Assembly (NCBI GenBank): GCA_025677835.1
Contig: JAIXMR010000077.1
Coordinates: 62,001 to 126,000, forward strand
Length of the DNA stretch: 64,000 bases
Origin: Sporodiniella umbellata
Taxonomy: Eukaryota; Mucoromycota; Mucoromycetes; Mucorales; Rhizopodaceae
Direction: 5' to 3'
Made by a program: the position numbers and the translations under genes. Positions 23,013 through 35,119 of the stretch are shown piece by piece; the stretch's first letter is position 1, and each line of letters opens with the position of its first letter. The notes beneath the pieces are model-generated. The model was given only the letters and a program-made list of their open reading frames with translations. It was not told where the DNA came from and searched no databases.

Positions 23013-26000
23013 GTTCATTACTCGACATTTTAGCATAGTCTACCTTGTTTATAGTGTTTAATATATTCCCAGGGTATATTTGACGCTGCGCATATACAGA
23101 GCTACAAAGCTAAGTAACGGGTGTACGGTTCTTTAATTTATGTAGAGCAATAACAAAAAAAAATTATACTTGGAAAAGTTGTTTCAAAGCTAGAGATGTG
23201 TGTATAAAAGAAGTTTCGGTTTTCATAGTACTTTAAACATCGTAAAATTACTACTCTTGTGGTTTTGGCGACCGGGTATTAGTATCAATGAACCTTTTTT
23301 TCTATACACATACACTTGTGTATATTCTATAATCTGATCTACTGGGGCTAGCTCTTTCTTTTTTTTAAAAAAAAAACATCTATCAGTCTTATTATCTTTC
23401 AAGGTCTGTGAAACAGCAGGTCTTATTTTGTTTTGGCGATTGATGCTATTTGACATCCAGCTTTGAAAAACATCACCAATCTTGTTTTGATTGACCAAAC
23501 AGTTTATCTAGTAAAAGTGTAAAAGCTTCTATAAAAACATGTTTAAAAATACAATGAAGAAAAAAGGCGAAATATGTTATATACTCATAGCTTTTAACAA
23601 CTTTGATTCGAAGCAATAGTTAAACACAATTACTTGGCTTTAGTTTGTGAAATATATTTTCAGGATGTATTTTCTATGTTGCTTAGAAATAAGAAACAGG
23701 TTAGTATAGCTCTGATTGTGCATATGTGATGTAACAGCGTTTTCTTTTAATTTGTATCAAAAGCATTTTGTAGTAATACAAAGCTCTTTTTTCTTGACGA
23801 AATTAGACAGAAAAAGCAAATTCGTGACATAGAATACATCATTTGAATGTTTGTTATATCCTAAAGAACTAAAAATAGACTTTTTTTAGAATAGTTTGAA
23901 ACATTCGTTTCAATTGAGTGGTCTTTTTTATTTAGGTTTTACAATTAGTGGCTATATAGATGCATCGAAACATTTTCTTTTTGTAAAGCTTTTAAATCTG
24001 GTCATTTTCTCCATATTAGTAAAGTAAAGATTTGATTGTAAACCTTAAATTCACGATATTTATACAATCTGTCTTTAGTCATCAATGCCTGGAAAAGCTG
24101 GAAAGGGTCTTTGTGAAAATAATGTTGCAGAGGGAAAGAAAAAACCACTCAACAGCTTAAGTGGTAGCGTCACCACTTTTTTCAAAACAAACCCTTCCTT
24201 TTGCACTATTTCTGATAATAAGGTGAGATTTTCCGATTTGAATGAGTCATGGAAGGTAAGAAAACAAACAAAAGAACCTCTAGCTACTTCTTTGTTCATG
24301 TAGCTACTGGCTGTCTTGCCTATATTTATGGGAATATTTTTTGTTTATAGGCTCTACTTTCGTGTTTCAAGAAATTTTTCCATTAAAAAAACTTGCGTTT
24401 CACTGATTGACTTAATTATTAGCTACTTATCTTTTGTTTGCTACTGGCTGAAAGTGCCTTTTATCTTGATTGCATTTTGTTATAGATTTCATACTGTTTT
24501 CTAGATGCTAAACTCCTCAGCTTACTCTGGTGGTAGGTATCTGTTCTTTAGAGATTAAAGCAGTTTCTTTTTGGCTCATTTTTACATGGTACTAGGTATA
24601 TTTGTATCAGTTACTGAGGTTGGTACTTATAAAACTGACTTTTTTTAAAGAGATAGCCTTAAAACGTACAGGAGACTACTTTGTATTACACATGAGCTAT
24701 TTACTTTTTGTCACACTGGATTAGCACAAGCAGTTGTATAAAGCTCAAACTGTACCTTTAATTAAAAACGTTGTTTCTCATGGCGCTATAGCCTTCCCCA
24801 ACAACTGTTTGTAATGCTGGGAAGGAGCTAATAATAGATAGCATTTTACAGTGGGGTCTGAAACCAATTAAAAGTTTGAAAGTATAAAGATATAATTACC
24901 CTAATACCAGCCTCACTTCTAAAGACAAGTGCAAGCCAATGAAATGTATAACACTTCATGTTATCCTCGAATCTAGACCATACATGTTAGCTATCTTTAT
25001 TGAATCATATCATACATAAATTTTTAAGATACAGTATAGAAATTATGCCATTTTTCTCTCATAAAGCGAGATAAACTAAAGTTTTTTTAAAACAAGTATT
25101 CAGTAGCATAAAACAAAAAAATCCCTTTAAAAAGTTTTTTTTTTCTTTTGGGAATATTAATCTATTTAACTGGGATGGCGATTGATTCAGGAAAAAAGAG
25201 CTTAAAAATAAATAGATTGTGCGCGAAATGAAGACAGCAGATCGTCAGTACAACAAAAGTACTGTTGGTATTAATAGCGTTTGAGAGGATAAGGAAAACC
25301 GTTCAATGCGCTATAAGCTTGCTAAAATTGCCGAAAAACAAATAAAGTGTAAAGGTTTGAAAACCCTCAATATTTGCTTGCAAAAATAGCCTATTAAAAA
25401 GTAATTGTGTCTTTATCTTATTAGTCGCAGCTTTGCTTTCGTAAGTCAATAAGCGTATTCAGCAGCAAGTGCTCAATAAAACAGTACCAGCTGTATTTCA
25501 GCAAACATGATAAATTTATATAGCTTAATCTCGACTATTTGTCTGAATCATCTTTTTAGTCAAGATTTCAGTCCGAAGATGCCCGATAGAAGGTGATTTC
25601 TGAAGAATTAGCTTGGATGACCAAACACAGAAGTTTCAGATACGTTGCAAATAGAATGTTTTTTTTTTTACAAAAAGTATGTCACGAAAATAGTGTCTTA
25701 AAACTATAGATCCTTTTCATTTAACAGTAAATCGAAAAGGGGCACCGGTATATACTAAAACCAATTAAGGGCTAGCATTGATACTGTACAACACTAGGAA
25801 AAGTTTATTTACTGAAGTATTGAAACTTTGGAAAGAACATTTTCCATTCAACCAATGCGTAAATATCTTTAACTTTGAATTTTGCTTGTTTACAAAAGAT
25901 CATTCTGCCATATTTGGCAAAATGTATAATTTCCGGAAGGCTTCTGAATTAGAGATCATATTTTTTGTTGTAAAAAAGAATTTGTAAGCATGCTTACATT

Positions 26001-27806
26001 TGAAAATAGAATATGCTGTCAATTTTATTTTAGAACTTCTTACAAACTGTGATCTGGTTACTTTAATGCGTTTTTGTTTAGTTAAAACGGTCAGGGGGTT
26101 TTATTTCTTATTTTTACTGTTTTCAAAACCCAAAATTAAATCGCAGATTCAAAAAGATGTCGGACTTTTGCGGATACTCGGACCTTCTTGAAAAAACATA
26201 AGCATTGTCTAAGCTTAAATTTTACACATTGGTTTAGTATACGTAACATCTCATTTGAATTTTTTTTTTTAAATATGTAAATTGAGATATAGCATTGTTG
26301 TATTGTACCCTGAAATTTCTATGAGATTTAAGAGAAATATTAAATAAAAGCCTATTACCTTGGTTCAAAGACAGTCTACGTTTTTTTTTCTGTGATTTTA
26401 AGATCAAGAAAAATCAAAGAAGATCGAATATGACGACTCATAGTAGAGATGGGAAAGCCAGATGTAAAAAAAAAAATGGAAAAAAGCGGAAAAAGCAGAA
26501 AAAAGTGGGAACAGCTGTCAATGCAGTAGCATAATAAAATATGGAACAATAGAAAGGAAAAGAAAACGCTATTTAAATGACGCTATGGGCAATAGTTAAT
26601 ACCTCATTTGCGTTGAACTCATTTTAATTGTTTTATTATAAAAGACGGTTGATTGAAAACAAAAAACGAGCGTATTTTTTTTTTTTTTTTTTTTTTTGGA
26701 TAGGTAACAGAAAAAGGCAAATATGTAGCTACCGCCCTTTTTTTTTATAAAAAAAAAACATCAGTGCACATTTTTTGTTGTTTTTTTGTATAGATTTATA
26801 AAGCCGCGTAACTCTTACCCCAAAAAACGATCTGAAGGTTTTCCTTTTTAAAAGTTATATATCAATTTTATTATGTAAGTTTAAATTTCATTCGTTTTTT
26901 TTTAGACTTTACATGGTTAGGGACTTGAATCTAGCGCGTTTTGTATGGAAAGACAAAAAGCGGTAAGACTCGATCACATATACGTATTAAAAAAAAAGGG
27001 TGAAAACAAACTCCTTCCGGAGTTCCTTTTTTGGTATAAGAAAGTTCACAGGCTTGGAAGACAGAACATTGAGAATACAGTTGTTTCAAAAGATGTAAAG
27101 GAACGTTTAGTTTTTATTGGATGGCATTTTACTCTTTTAAAGAAAAAAAAGGTTCGGGCAAAAATGAACAAAAAAATTTATAGGAAGTATTTCATGCAAA
27201 GTCCATGATTGGTGTGTAACAGTGATACATAGCGATTGAGGTTACGTTTATTAATAGTAGGCGTATAGTATAGAGTAGCTGATTTTGCAAAGTATTAGTT
27301 ATATTGTAACTAAAACCTTCTTTTCTTTATGTTAGTTTTTTTTTTTTTAAGAAAAAGCAGCCGAAAAATATACTAAAAAAAAGTGTAAAGAGCTCTCAAG
27401 TCATAGTCAGGCTTTTTTTTTTCTTTAAAAAGAACACAAGAATCTAACAATAAAAAAATGTGGACTTTGACATTGATTTGAAAGTTAAAGTTTTGCTGTT
27501 ATTTTTGGCAAATTTGGAATTCCAGAGAATCCAGAACATTGATCATGGGTATGTGTCTGCCATTTTGAATTAGGGAGGTACCACCAAAAAAAATCTCAGC
27601 AGCTTGGACCTTTTGACAATTGAAAAGAATTGTAATGCAGCTTATTTTCAGAGAAATATAAAACCAGAATAGAATTCTACTGTTTTTGTTTTTTCCTATT
27701 GTTTTTTTTTTTTTTTTTTTTTTTTTTGCTTGACAAGTCACTCTTCTCCTGAACAACTCATTTTACTATAACTTTCAAAGAAAAAAAAAAACTCTTTTTT
27801 TAAATA
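22878..27806. other. AT-rich gene desert, 4.9 kb
   Basis: Longest stretch without a confident gene. Very AT-rich, with A/T tracts at 22979-23009, 26675-26697 and 27703-27727, and few long frames. Frames of 60-90 codons (24085-24303, 25778-25987, 26000-26191, 26945-27208) have no recognised domain. An E2F-like GCGCGAAA at 25221-25228 immediately precedes an ATG whose frame closes after 19 codons. A small imperfect hairpin (CCTTCCC / GGGAAGG) is at 24792-24825. No terminal repeats or transposase motifs were seen; decayed mobile DNA or a centromere-like or heterochromatic patch remain possible. Confidence 0.6.
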
Positions 27807-28781
27807 ATGACAAACCAATTGAATATTGATAAAGAATCCCAAGTGGTTTTTGACAATTCAACCCATCCATTATTTTTGTATAATTTACCTGAAGACACTA
27901 CACATTCTTCTAATACGAGCTCTGCTCGCATTTCTACCGAGCTGCTGGTATCAGAACTAAATTTTACAGAATCTCCGAATAGCCAAGACATTGGCGAATT
28001 TAGTTTCAAAAGGTAAAACCTTGAGAGTTTTTTTCGAAAAAAAGTGCACGGACTGATCGCTTTTCCTTTTTAGGCAATTATCGCCGAGCTCGGCCGAACG
28101 CAGGGCAGAACATAATGCAGTTGAACGTGCACGTAGAGAATGTCTCAATTCAAAGTTCCAAAAGCTAGCAGAAACTTTACCTAATCTCCATACGTACCGT
28201 CGGCCTTCGAAAGGCAAGATTGTTGAAAAAGCATTGGATTATATTGTTCAGAGTCGAAGAAGGGAAGAACAATATCAACAAGAAATCAAACAACTTCAAT
28301 ATGAAAACAAACGACTGTCTTCTTCTTTCAATCCACAAGAGACATATAATAGTACTCCTGGTACTATAAACGAGATAGATTACTTTAGTAAAGAGTGCTA
28401 CCCTAATAGCAACCGAGATCATCTAAGCTCACGCGTGACATATTCTGAAACAACCCTCCATGAGAGCTGGGTCCCCCCTTCTGATCGAATGAATTGTTCA
28501 ACCTCTAAAGACCTGTCAACTTATACAATTGATCAAAACAAGCCTGATACAAGAGGTTTGTATGATTTCAAAGAGTCTATAGGTCCTTTAGATTATAGTC
28601 GTAAGTAAAGACCCTCCGAATACAACAAAGTATTCATATTCTATATTTTTTTTTTTTAGTAATGGACACGGACCTAAACTCAGGACCTTCTTGTACAAAA
28701 GAACATCATTTTTCCGTATGTTCCCATCCCTCCAATCATCCTTTTAATCTGACCTATTGCTATCCTCCTTATTTATCATAA
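27807..28781 (+). CDS. bHLH transcription factor
   Basis: Sequence-specific DNA-binding regulator of the basic helix-loop-helix class (E-box binding expected). Exons 27807-28012, 28074-28600 and 28660-28781 join in phase to 284 residues. The domain is at about 72-130: AERRAEHNAVERARRECLNS (basic region with the H-E-R pattern typical of CACGTG binders) then helix 1 FQKLAETLPNL, loop with YRRPSKGK, helix 2 IVEKALDYIVQS, running into a Glu/Gln-rich extension (REEQYQQEIKQLQYENKRL) that looks like a short leucine-zipper-type coiled coil. The rest is Ser/Thr/Asn-rich and disordered. Targets are unknown. The 3' UTR contains a T16-G7 homopolymer pair near 28801. Confidence 0.9.
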
Positions 28782-29055
28782 ATAGATTCAATGAGTCCTC
28801 TTTTTTTTTTTTTTTTGGGGGGGACTCCTTTATACAATTAAATTGGATACATGATTATTTTTGTTTTTTTAATAAATAAAGAACAAGAGCTCTTTATTCC
28901 TAGTGCTAACAAAGTTTGGTGTATCTTGGTCATCCAAGCTTGAAAGAGAAACCGCGGAGGGATGGTATTGTCTGAGTTTTATTTGTGATTGAACAGAGAC
29001 TTTTTTTTTTTGCTTAAGGGGTTTTTTATTCTTAATTTATTAGCAGGGGAAGTTA

Positions 29056-30031
29056 CTATGATATGAATTTAGAGACAAAAGCTACTGTATCGTTACGAGA
29101 AGGAGCATTAGAAGGTACAACATGTCTATGTGTAGTATCAAGGGTTAGTTGCAACGGTCGAATGTATATATGAGAAAAAGTCTTACCCTCCACTATGTTT
29201 GATCAATACAGGATCAATACATTGATCTACCAACGTTTGTTGCATTTCAGGTGTGATTAAAGTATCTTCTAAACCAATCATATGTAAAGTGGGTGTAGTA
29301 ATAGGTAAAGCCCAAAAATCCTGTGTTGCCTTTTGACTTGTAGGTTTGAACCCAGCTGCCAATATACCAAACTTGAAATCAGGATGGTTGACCTCTTTTA
29401 AAAGGTCAATAGATGTACGATGTTCAAGTGCAGTTAATAAGACCGCGGCTAAACAGGCTCCTTGAGAAAAACCAAAGATGCCATCAAAAGGTCCCTAAAT
29501 ACGTTATTACTAACCTCTCTCACCACTATTAAAAAACGTCCAACTCTCTCTTCTTCCATTTACCTCTTTTTGGAGTACATCTTTCAAATAATCAATGGAT
29601 TCTTTAAATCCTCGATAATAGCCATCTTGAGTTAAGTTTCTTTCATCGTTTTTATAAGGGTGCCACCATGCAAATGGTTTTCCTTCTATTATGTACCATA
29701 CATACAAGGATTGATGGATAAAAAGAGTAAATATATACATATATTTATAAGAAAGACTCCTCACCTTCAGGAGCATTTTCGTCTGCAGCAGCCTCTCGGT
29801 GTGCTTCTGAAGTATATTGAGGATCTACTGTCATTTGAGGAGCAGTGACATAGACTGTAGAAATCGTTGAGTAAAGAAAAAAAAAAAAAAGGGGGATGGT
29901 CTCTTGATCTTACTTAGATCAGCCATCTTGTCTAACTTCTTTCGAATGACTGCAGTTTTTTTGCGAAACACAGAGGCATTTTGAACCATGCCATGAAGGC
30001 AGAGAATGCGTAATTTTTTACAATCGGTCAT
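29056..30031 (-). CDS. FSH1: FSH1/OVCA2-type serine hydrolase (alpha/beta hydrolase)
   Basis: Small cytosolic esterase-like hydrolase of the FSH family; natural substrate unknown. Exons 29914-30031, 29765-29854, 29564-29685, 29187-29494 and 29056-29125 join in phase to 235 residues, the normal length. The first strand reads LRILCLHGMVQNASVFRKKT. The nucleophile elbow is GFSQGACLAAVLL (G-x-S-x-G), the acid is in GLEDTLI and the catalytic His in GGHVVPS, so the catalytic triad is complete. The motif FAWWHP after the second intron is also typical. It is divergently arranged with NUP53, sharing a 379-bp upstream region. Confidence 0.92.
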
Positions 30032-30410
30032 GTTGTAATTCTAACGGAATAAGAAATAAAAAATAAAGAGTAAAAGCTAAAGGCATTTTTTTTTTTTCTA
30101 GGTATCGGAAACTCAAGCGGATAAGAAAGATCAATAAAAATAGAAAAACCAAAAAAAAAAAAAAAAAAAAAGCAAGCCGTGTGTCTTTGTTCAAGAGATA
30201 TTTATTTTCCAAGGGAAATGATAAGGAGAGAGAGAGAGGGAGAAAAGATATTTTTTTTTGAAAATTTTGGAAAGAAAATGGCAGGCCTGTGACGTTTAGG
30301 TTGTTTGTGTTTGAAATTTTTTATTATTTTTTTTTTTATATATACAGTTTTTTTTTTTTTTTTCTAAATCGTTTGTGGTTAAGCTTTACAAGTGTGTTTT
30401 ATTATTAATC
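30032..30410. promoter_or_regulatory. Divergent promoter region FSH1-like / NUP53
   Basis: 379 bases between two divergent start codons. It contains an A23 tract (30151-30170 region), a purine GA-rich patch (30225-30245), and TATATATA at 30337-30345 followed by T17 about 50 bases before the NUP53 ATG. Confidence 0.45.
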
Positions 30411-30947
30411 ATGTCCACTACTACCATGACACCTTTATTTCAAAGCTTGATACAGACTGACAATAATAATACAAATGCAACGACGGCTTTGAGTCATTTA
30501 GTTGGTGAACAACAATTACAATCACAACCACAACCACCACAACAACAACCCAAACAACCTATACCAAAAGTTACTGTACTCCATACGCCACCTGTTTTCT
30601 TTATTAACAGTAAAAAAGAAGAAAGAAAGCGACCTTTGGAGCCAGAGTTACAACGCTCCAGTTCTATTTCTCTTAATTATGGTGAAAGAAGACTTTCCAA
30701 CATTCTATCTGAAGTAAGAAGGAATTTCCTAATAAACAAAGATAGTTAACTCTTTTCATTTACAGACAAAACCTGAATCTCATGGAACTAGTGCACTTAA
30801 AAAGTAATTGCCAAAAAAAAAAAAAAAAAAAAAGAAACTGATTCTAATTTTTTTTATTAGAAAAGTATTAGTAGAATCTGCAGATCCTTCACGAGGTCTG
30901 TTTGGTGATGGCAATGTATACAAACGAGTGAAATGTAAGATCTTTTT

Positions 30948-30986
<39 letters not shown>

Positions 30987-31539
30987 ATCCAAGTTAAAAT
31001 AGTGAATGAAAGAAGAAGAAAAGAATCAAGTCAAGAAATGTAAGGGGAGGGTTTTTTTTTTTTTTTTTTTCTAAAGGGAGATGAGCCAACATTTATTATT
31101 GTTTTGTAGACCTGTACAGAGTTCGAACTCTATTCGAGTGTATGGCTTTCCTACACATTTGACTACTGATTTAAGACGTTACTATGAAAAGTTTGGCACG
31201 GTTACGCAGTGTGAGCGGTCTTTGGCGGATTGGATTACGATTACTTTTGAAAGCCCAGCCACTGCCTTACAGGCCTTGAAGAACAACAATACAGAAATCT
31301 ATGGACATCCTGTACGCGTGATACTTAAACCCGAACCAAGCTCTGTGGTTCGACACGGTACCATCACTTTAGAAGAATCGAACCATTTACTTCAACAACA
31401 GAAAGAAAAGAAGAGCGAATTAGGACAAGGAAAAGAAGGGATCACTGCATTGGATGGACAGCTGAATGATGAAGGCATTATGAAACCAGTGGACAATAGT
31501 CTTTTGGCTCGATTGAAAGAGGCGCTCTTTGGCTGGTAG
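30411..31539 (+). CDS. NUP53: Nucleoporin Nup53/Nup35 (MPPN, RRM_Nup35 domain)
   Basis: Inner-ring nuclear pore protein that links the membrane to Nup155/Nup93-type scaffold proteins. Exons 30411-30713, 30766-30803, 30861-30934, 30994-31039 and 31110-31539 join in phase to 296 residues. The N-terminal part is Gln/Pro/Asn-rich and disordered. The atypical RRM (about 160-235) reads SNSIRVYGFPTHLTTDLRRY, CERSLADWITITFES, ALKNNNTEIYGHPVRVIL. The protein ends in an amphipathic helix LLARLKEALFGW, the membrane-binding C terminus typical of Nup53/Nup59. The 46-nt exon 4 (KIVNERRRKESSQE) is required to keep phase between exon 3 and the RRM. Its preceding intron ends just after a (GA)n repeat. Confidence 0.9.
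30953..30983. repeat. (GA)n microsatellite in NUP53 intron 3
   Basis: About 15 GA units fill much of the 59-nt intron between exons 3 and 4 of NUP53, leaving an acceptor (CCAAG) without the usual T tract. Confidence 0.9.
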
Positions 31540-32409
31540 AAGCGTGTCTCAGATAATAATAAAACGGTTGATGTATACATATATAAAATGGGGGTGTGGA
31601 ATGTGGTTCAAAGTGAATTCGGTATTTCAAAGTGTCAAACAAGCCCATCTTTTTAAAGTATTGACCACAGGTCTGACACAAACGTACGTGTGTGTGTGTG
31701 TGTGTGACGGATGACTACTGGAGTTATGTTTTCCCGGACAAAAGAAGAGTGAGCGCTTTTTTTTTTTTTTTTTTTTTTTCCACAAGTGGCACAAAAAACA
31801 TTGGTCAATAAAGAATACCTGGGGTTTGCCATTGATAGCTAAAGAGTTTGATAAGACAAGGGAAGCTTTACCGTCACACGAACAGAAACCGATGGCTAAA
31901 CTATAGAATGGACTGTACTTATGCTCAAGCTTTGACACTTGGCAAAAGCATTCTAATTCAATGTGGTTTCTTGAAGGTGATTGTGATGGAAAACACACAA
32001 ACACACACACACACACACACAACGACATTTGTCACACATACTCTAGTTTACTATCGAAAAGAGATTTTGCTGATTCGATTGGCCGTGGATGGCTTCCTAT
32101 TTTGCCTAATTTGTAAATTTCCACTTGGCAAGCTTGTAGAGATGTATTAAAAGGAGCCGAGAGTGGGGGGGGAGGGAGGAAAGATTGGTAACAAGGCAAC
32201 CAAACTTGATTTGAAATAGTACAAAACCCCTTTGACTGTCACAATCCTTTGGTTACCATAGAAACTAATGAGTTTGGCCTTATCTTTTTCCGTGTCAGAT
32301 AAAAAAAAAAAAAAAAAAAGAGAGAATGAAAAACAAGAGTACTCAAGAAAAAGGCTTTTACGAACCAAGAGGACTCTTCTTTTATTGTTGGAGAGGAAGA
32401 GGTTTTCAT
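31500..32409 (-). CDS. Possible spliced gene, unknown, convergent with NUP53
   Basis: Not recognised. A chain of minus-strand exons can be joined in phase: start near 32409 (MKTSSSPTIKEESSWFV), then KAKLISFY, then VEIYKLGKIGSHPRPIES plus AKSLFDSKLE, then CFCQVSKLEHKYSPFYSLA, IGFCSCDGKASLVLSNSLA, INGKPQ. Introns would be GTACTC..AAAAAG, GTAACC..GCCAAG, and GTATGTG..AATTAG; the last restores frame inside Glu. A further exon with TCGQYFKKMGLFDTLKY may follow and would overlap the NUP53 3' end. Paired Cys (CFC, CSC, CxTCG) suggest a small metal-binding protein, but the plus strand also has open frames (for example 32053-32150), so this is weak. Confidence 0.3.
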
Positions 32410-32836
32410 GATTTATTCGACCTTGAGTTAAATCTCAGACAGCCCAATCACTTTTTGTTAATTATCACCCATTTTAGTGTACGGGAACACACAAGTCCAT
32501 GTGACAAGCAAAAACAACTCTTTTTTTTCTTATATATAAGCAATAGGCCATTGACGTTATTTAATTTTAATTTTTCTTTTTTTTTTCTTTTTTTTTTCTT
32601 TTTTCTTTTTTATTTCTGCACAAGAACCCACTAAGAGTGAAAGGTTAGGTCGAATCTTTTTAATTTTCTCATAAATTCAATGTCCTACTCTCTCTATTTC
32701 TGATTCACATACAACACCACTCGATACATAGTTGAACCGATAGACACCCAGATCGATCCCAAAAAACAATAATAATCTATAGAAATATATAAATACAGAG
32801 ATATATATATATATATATACATATATATAAATACAA

Positions 32837-32875
<39 letters not shown>

Positions 32876-32966
32876 CTTATATATACATAGTATTCTTATT
32901 CTATCCTTATTTTTTTACTCTTTTTTTTTTTTTTTTTCCCTCCTCCATTCCACCATCTCTTACACC
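31540..32966. other. Region between NUP53 and Zn2Cys6 gene
   Basis: Contains the possible minus-strand gene (31500-32409), an (AC)n repeat at 31994-32022, a T22 tract at 31759-31779, T-rich low-complexity DNA at 32570-32615, and an (AT)-rich microsatellite at 32797-32890 in the promoter of the Zn2Cys6 gene. Confidence 0.6.
32797..32890. repeat. TA-rich microsatellite upstream of the Zn2Cys6 gene
   Basis: Nearly pure TA dinucleotides in two blocks (32799-32828, 32837-32862) followed by TATTTATATT. It lies 80-170 bases before the ATG and may include the TATA function of this promoter. Confidence 0.85.
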
Positions 32967-35119
32967 ATGGCAACCAAAACACCCCAGAGCAGCAGCCATT
33001 CTTCTAAAAAGATTCGAATGACCATGGCTTGTGAGCGTTGCAGGTAAGGCAGTGTTTGTTGAGTTTTGACGCTAAAGCAATCGTAGATCAAAAAAAGGTA
33101 AAGGGCATTGCTATGTGAAACCCAGAAAAGGTTCTTTTTTTTTTTTATTTGTATTCTACGTATTAGTAAAGTGTGACTTTTCCCATCCGCAGTGTTCAAG
33201 ATGTCAACAGGCAAAAGGTAAGAAGTGCAGGGTGATTGAACAGAGACCAACCGGGAGTTCTAGCGGATTGTTCTTACGATGGATCCTCGACCCAGATCGA
33301 CCTATTCAACCTATTGAAGATGAACGAGACGATCCAGAGTCTACAGAACCGGATTCAATCGATTGAGAACGATGTGAAGGGAATATGTGAACATCAGAAA
33401 CCGCCAAAGCATGAAGAGAGCCGATGTGGCGGGTTGCTGTCGACGCCTTCCCAATGGTCCCTTTCTTGGACCCCGCGTGGATTGAGAATCGATACGGACA
33501 TTGTGTCTCTGCAGAACCTGTACGAGATTCTATCGTCAGGCATTGTCCCGTTTGAGATGCCGGACGATACTTCTTCCCAATCGTCAAATTCGACTGACAC
33601 TGCCACCGTGCTTAAAAAGAAAGAGCTCTGGAAGAGTCGCGTCAAGGCCTTTCCACTCTACAGTAGCTGGGAAACCACCCAGCCAGTGATCGAACCCGCT
33701 GGTCAGCCCGAAGTGTGTACAAAAGAAACAATGGATGAAATGATGCAGATCTACAGCAACTGCTTTCTCTGTCTGCCCTGCGCTCATCCCACCGCCTCGA
33801 TCGCTGAGCGTTACCGTCAGGGCCGGCTTGATCCTCTCCTGTCCAGTGCCATCTTTGGCTGGACAGCGCGTCATGCAGCCATCTTTCACAACCTCTTTCC
33901 TGGGCGAGATCCGAACCAGGTCAGTCAACCCTTCTTTCTCCGGGCCAAGGAGTTACTCAAGGAACGGTTTGCCCAGACCAGCGTTGATACAATGCACAGC
34001 CTGTTGGTGATGTATATTTACGCAATTGGGATTCCCAAGCTAGAATCCGAAGCCTACATCTACCTGGGACTCGCTATCCGGATGTGTCTGGACCTCAAGA
34101 TGAACCACGAACACCCACAGGCCAAGACGGATGGCGTAGAACGCGAAACCCATCGACGTTACTTTTGGGCGCTTTATTTCCTCGAAACCCTAGGCACGGT
34201 CCATGCGGACAAGCCTTTTTCGTTGCCGGCCACTTTCTCTGTCGACTTCCCGCAGGTATTGAAACATGAGACGGGCGAAACCCGGTTCCGGGTGGAGTTC
34301 ATGAGCCACCGGTTCAAGATTACGCGCATCTATCGACGTATGATTGCCACCGCGTCTGAAGAAAAACCGTTGTTGGTTCATGTGACGGCGATTGATCGCG
34401 AGCTCAAGGCTTGGTACGGCCAGTTGCCAGACTACTTTCATTACCAGCCAGGCGATCATCTCAAGCGGGCATGGGACACTGGCTCCTTTCGAGAACAGGC
34501 TTGCGTCAAGTTGAACTTTGAATATCACTTTTCGCTCTGCCAACTGTACGACCTGTTTTATTCCAAATGTCCCAGCCAGGGTTCTTCCATCGAGCTTATC
34601 TCCCAAGAGACCTGCTTTCAGTCCGCAGGCACCATGATCGAACTGCTTGAATGCTGGGTAGGACTCAAACAAAACTGGTGTCATTTCTCTTTAGAAAGTC
34701 TGATGATGGTCAGCATGATCTACAGTCATTTCATTCTCTCTCAAGAAAACGAAGCCCATTACCGCCAGACTGCCCAAACCCATCTCGAACGCCTGCTCTA
34801 TCTCTTGAAAACCTCGCCTGTACACCATCATACCCCGGTCCTATCCCTCATCCGTCATATCCAAACCATCCTCAAAGATTCTTTACCGCCCACTACCACT
34901 ACCACTACCACCACCACCACCGCCACCGTACTACCCATGACTTTGCCCGGCCTCGAACAACAAGAAAACCCGTTTGCTGACTTTGTTTATGCGCCCACCA
35001 TGATGGATTATTTTTCTCATTATCAGCCTTCCTTACCTCCACCCCCTTCTTGGTTACCCCCTCCGCCCACTTTCTACCCTACCTTTTCAGAACCACCCAG
35101 CGATCCTAGATTCTATTAA
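32967..35119 (+). CDS. Zn2Cys6 (GAL4-type) fungal transcription factor
   Basis: Nuclear regulator binding CGG-type sites as a dimer. Exons 32967-33043, 33087-33097 (11 nt), 33167-33217 and 33264-35119 join in phase to 664 residues. Splicing builds the zinc cluster: ACERCRSKKVKCDFSHPQCS, RCQQAK, ADCSYDG, with perfect spacing C-x2-C-x6-C-x5-C-x2-C-x6-C; the sixth Cys appears only if the 46-nt third intron is removed. The linker YDGSSTQIDLFNLLKMNETI is followed by a short dimerisation coiled coil. The fungal_trans middle domain (about 180-420) has YRQGRLDPLLSSAIFGWTAR, LLVMYIYAIGIPKLESEAYI and YFWALYFLETLG. The C-terminal tail has poly-Thr and Pro-rich stretches that could be activating. Target pathway unknown. 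Confidence 0.93.

Noticed and set aside
24792..24825. Hairpin CCTTCCC / GGGAAGG in the gene desert
   Set aside because: A single 7-bp imperfect stem with a 20-nt loop is expected by chance in 4.9 kb; no T run follows and no flanking duplication is seen.
33166..33363. Alternative continuous frame through the third intron of the Zn2Cys6 gene (CQQAKGKKCRVIEQ)
   Set aside because: It offers a Cys at acceptable spacing but ends at a stop after about 45 codons and cannot be joined to the long downstream frame; removing the 46-nt intron gives both the sixth Cys and the typical linker.
33306..33928. Antisense frames within the Zn2Cys6 gene
   Set aside because: Overlap the fungal_trans domain in the antisense direction; no domain of their own.
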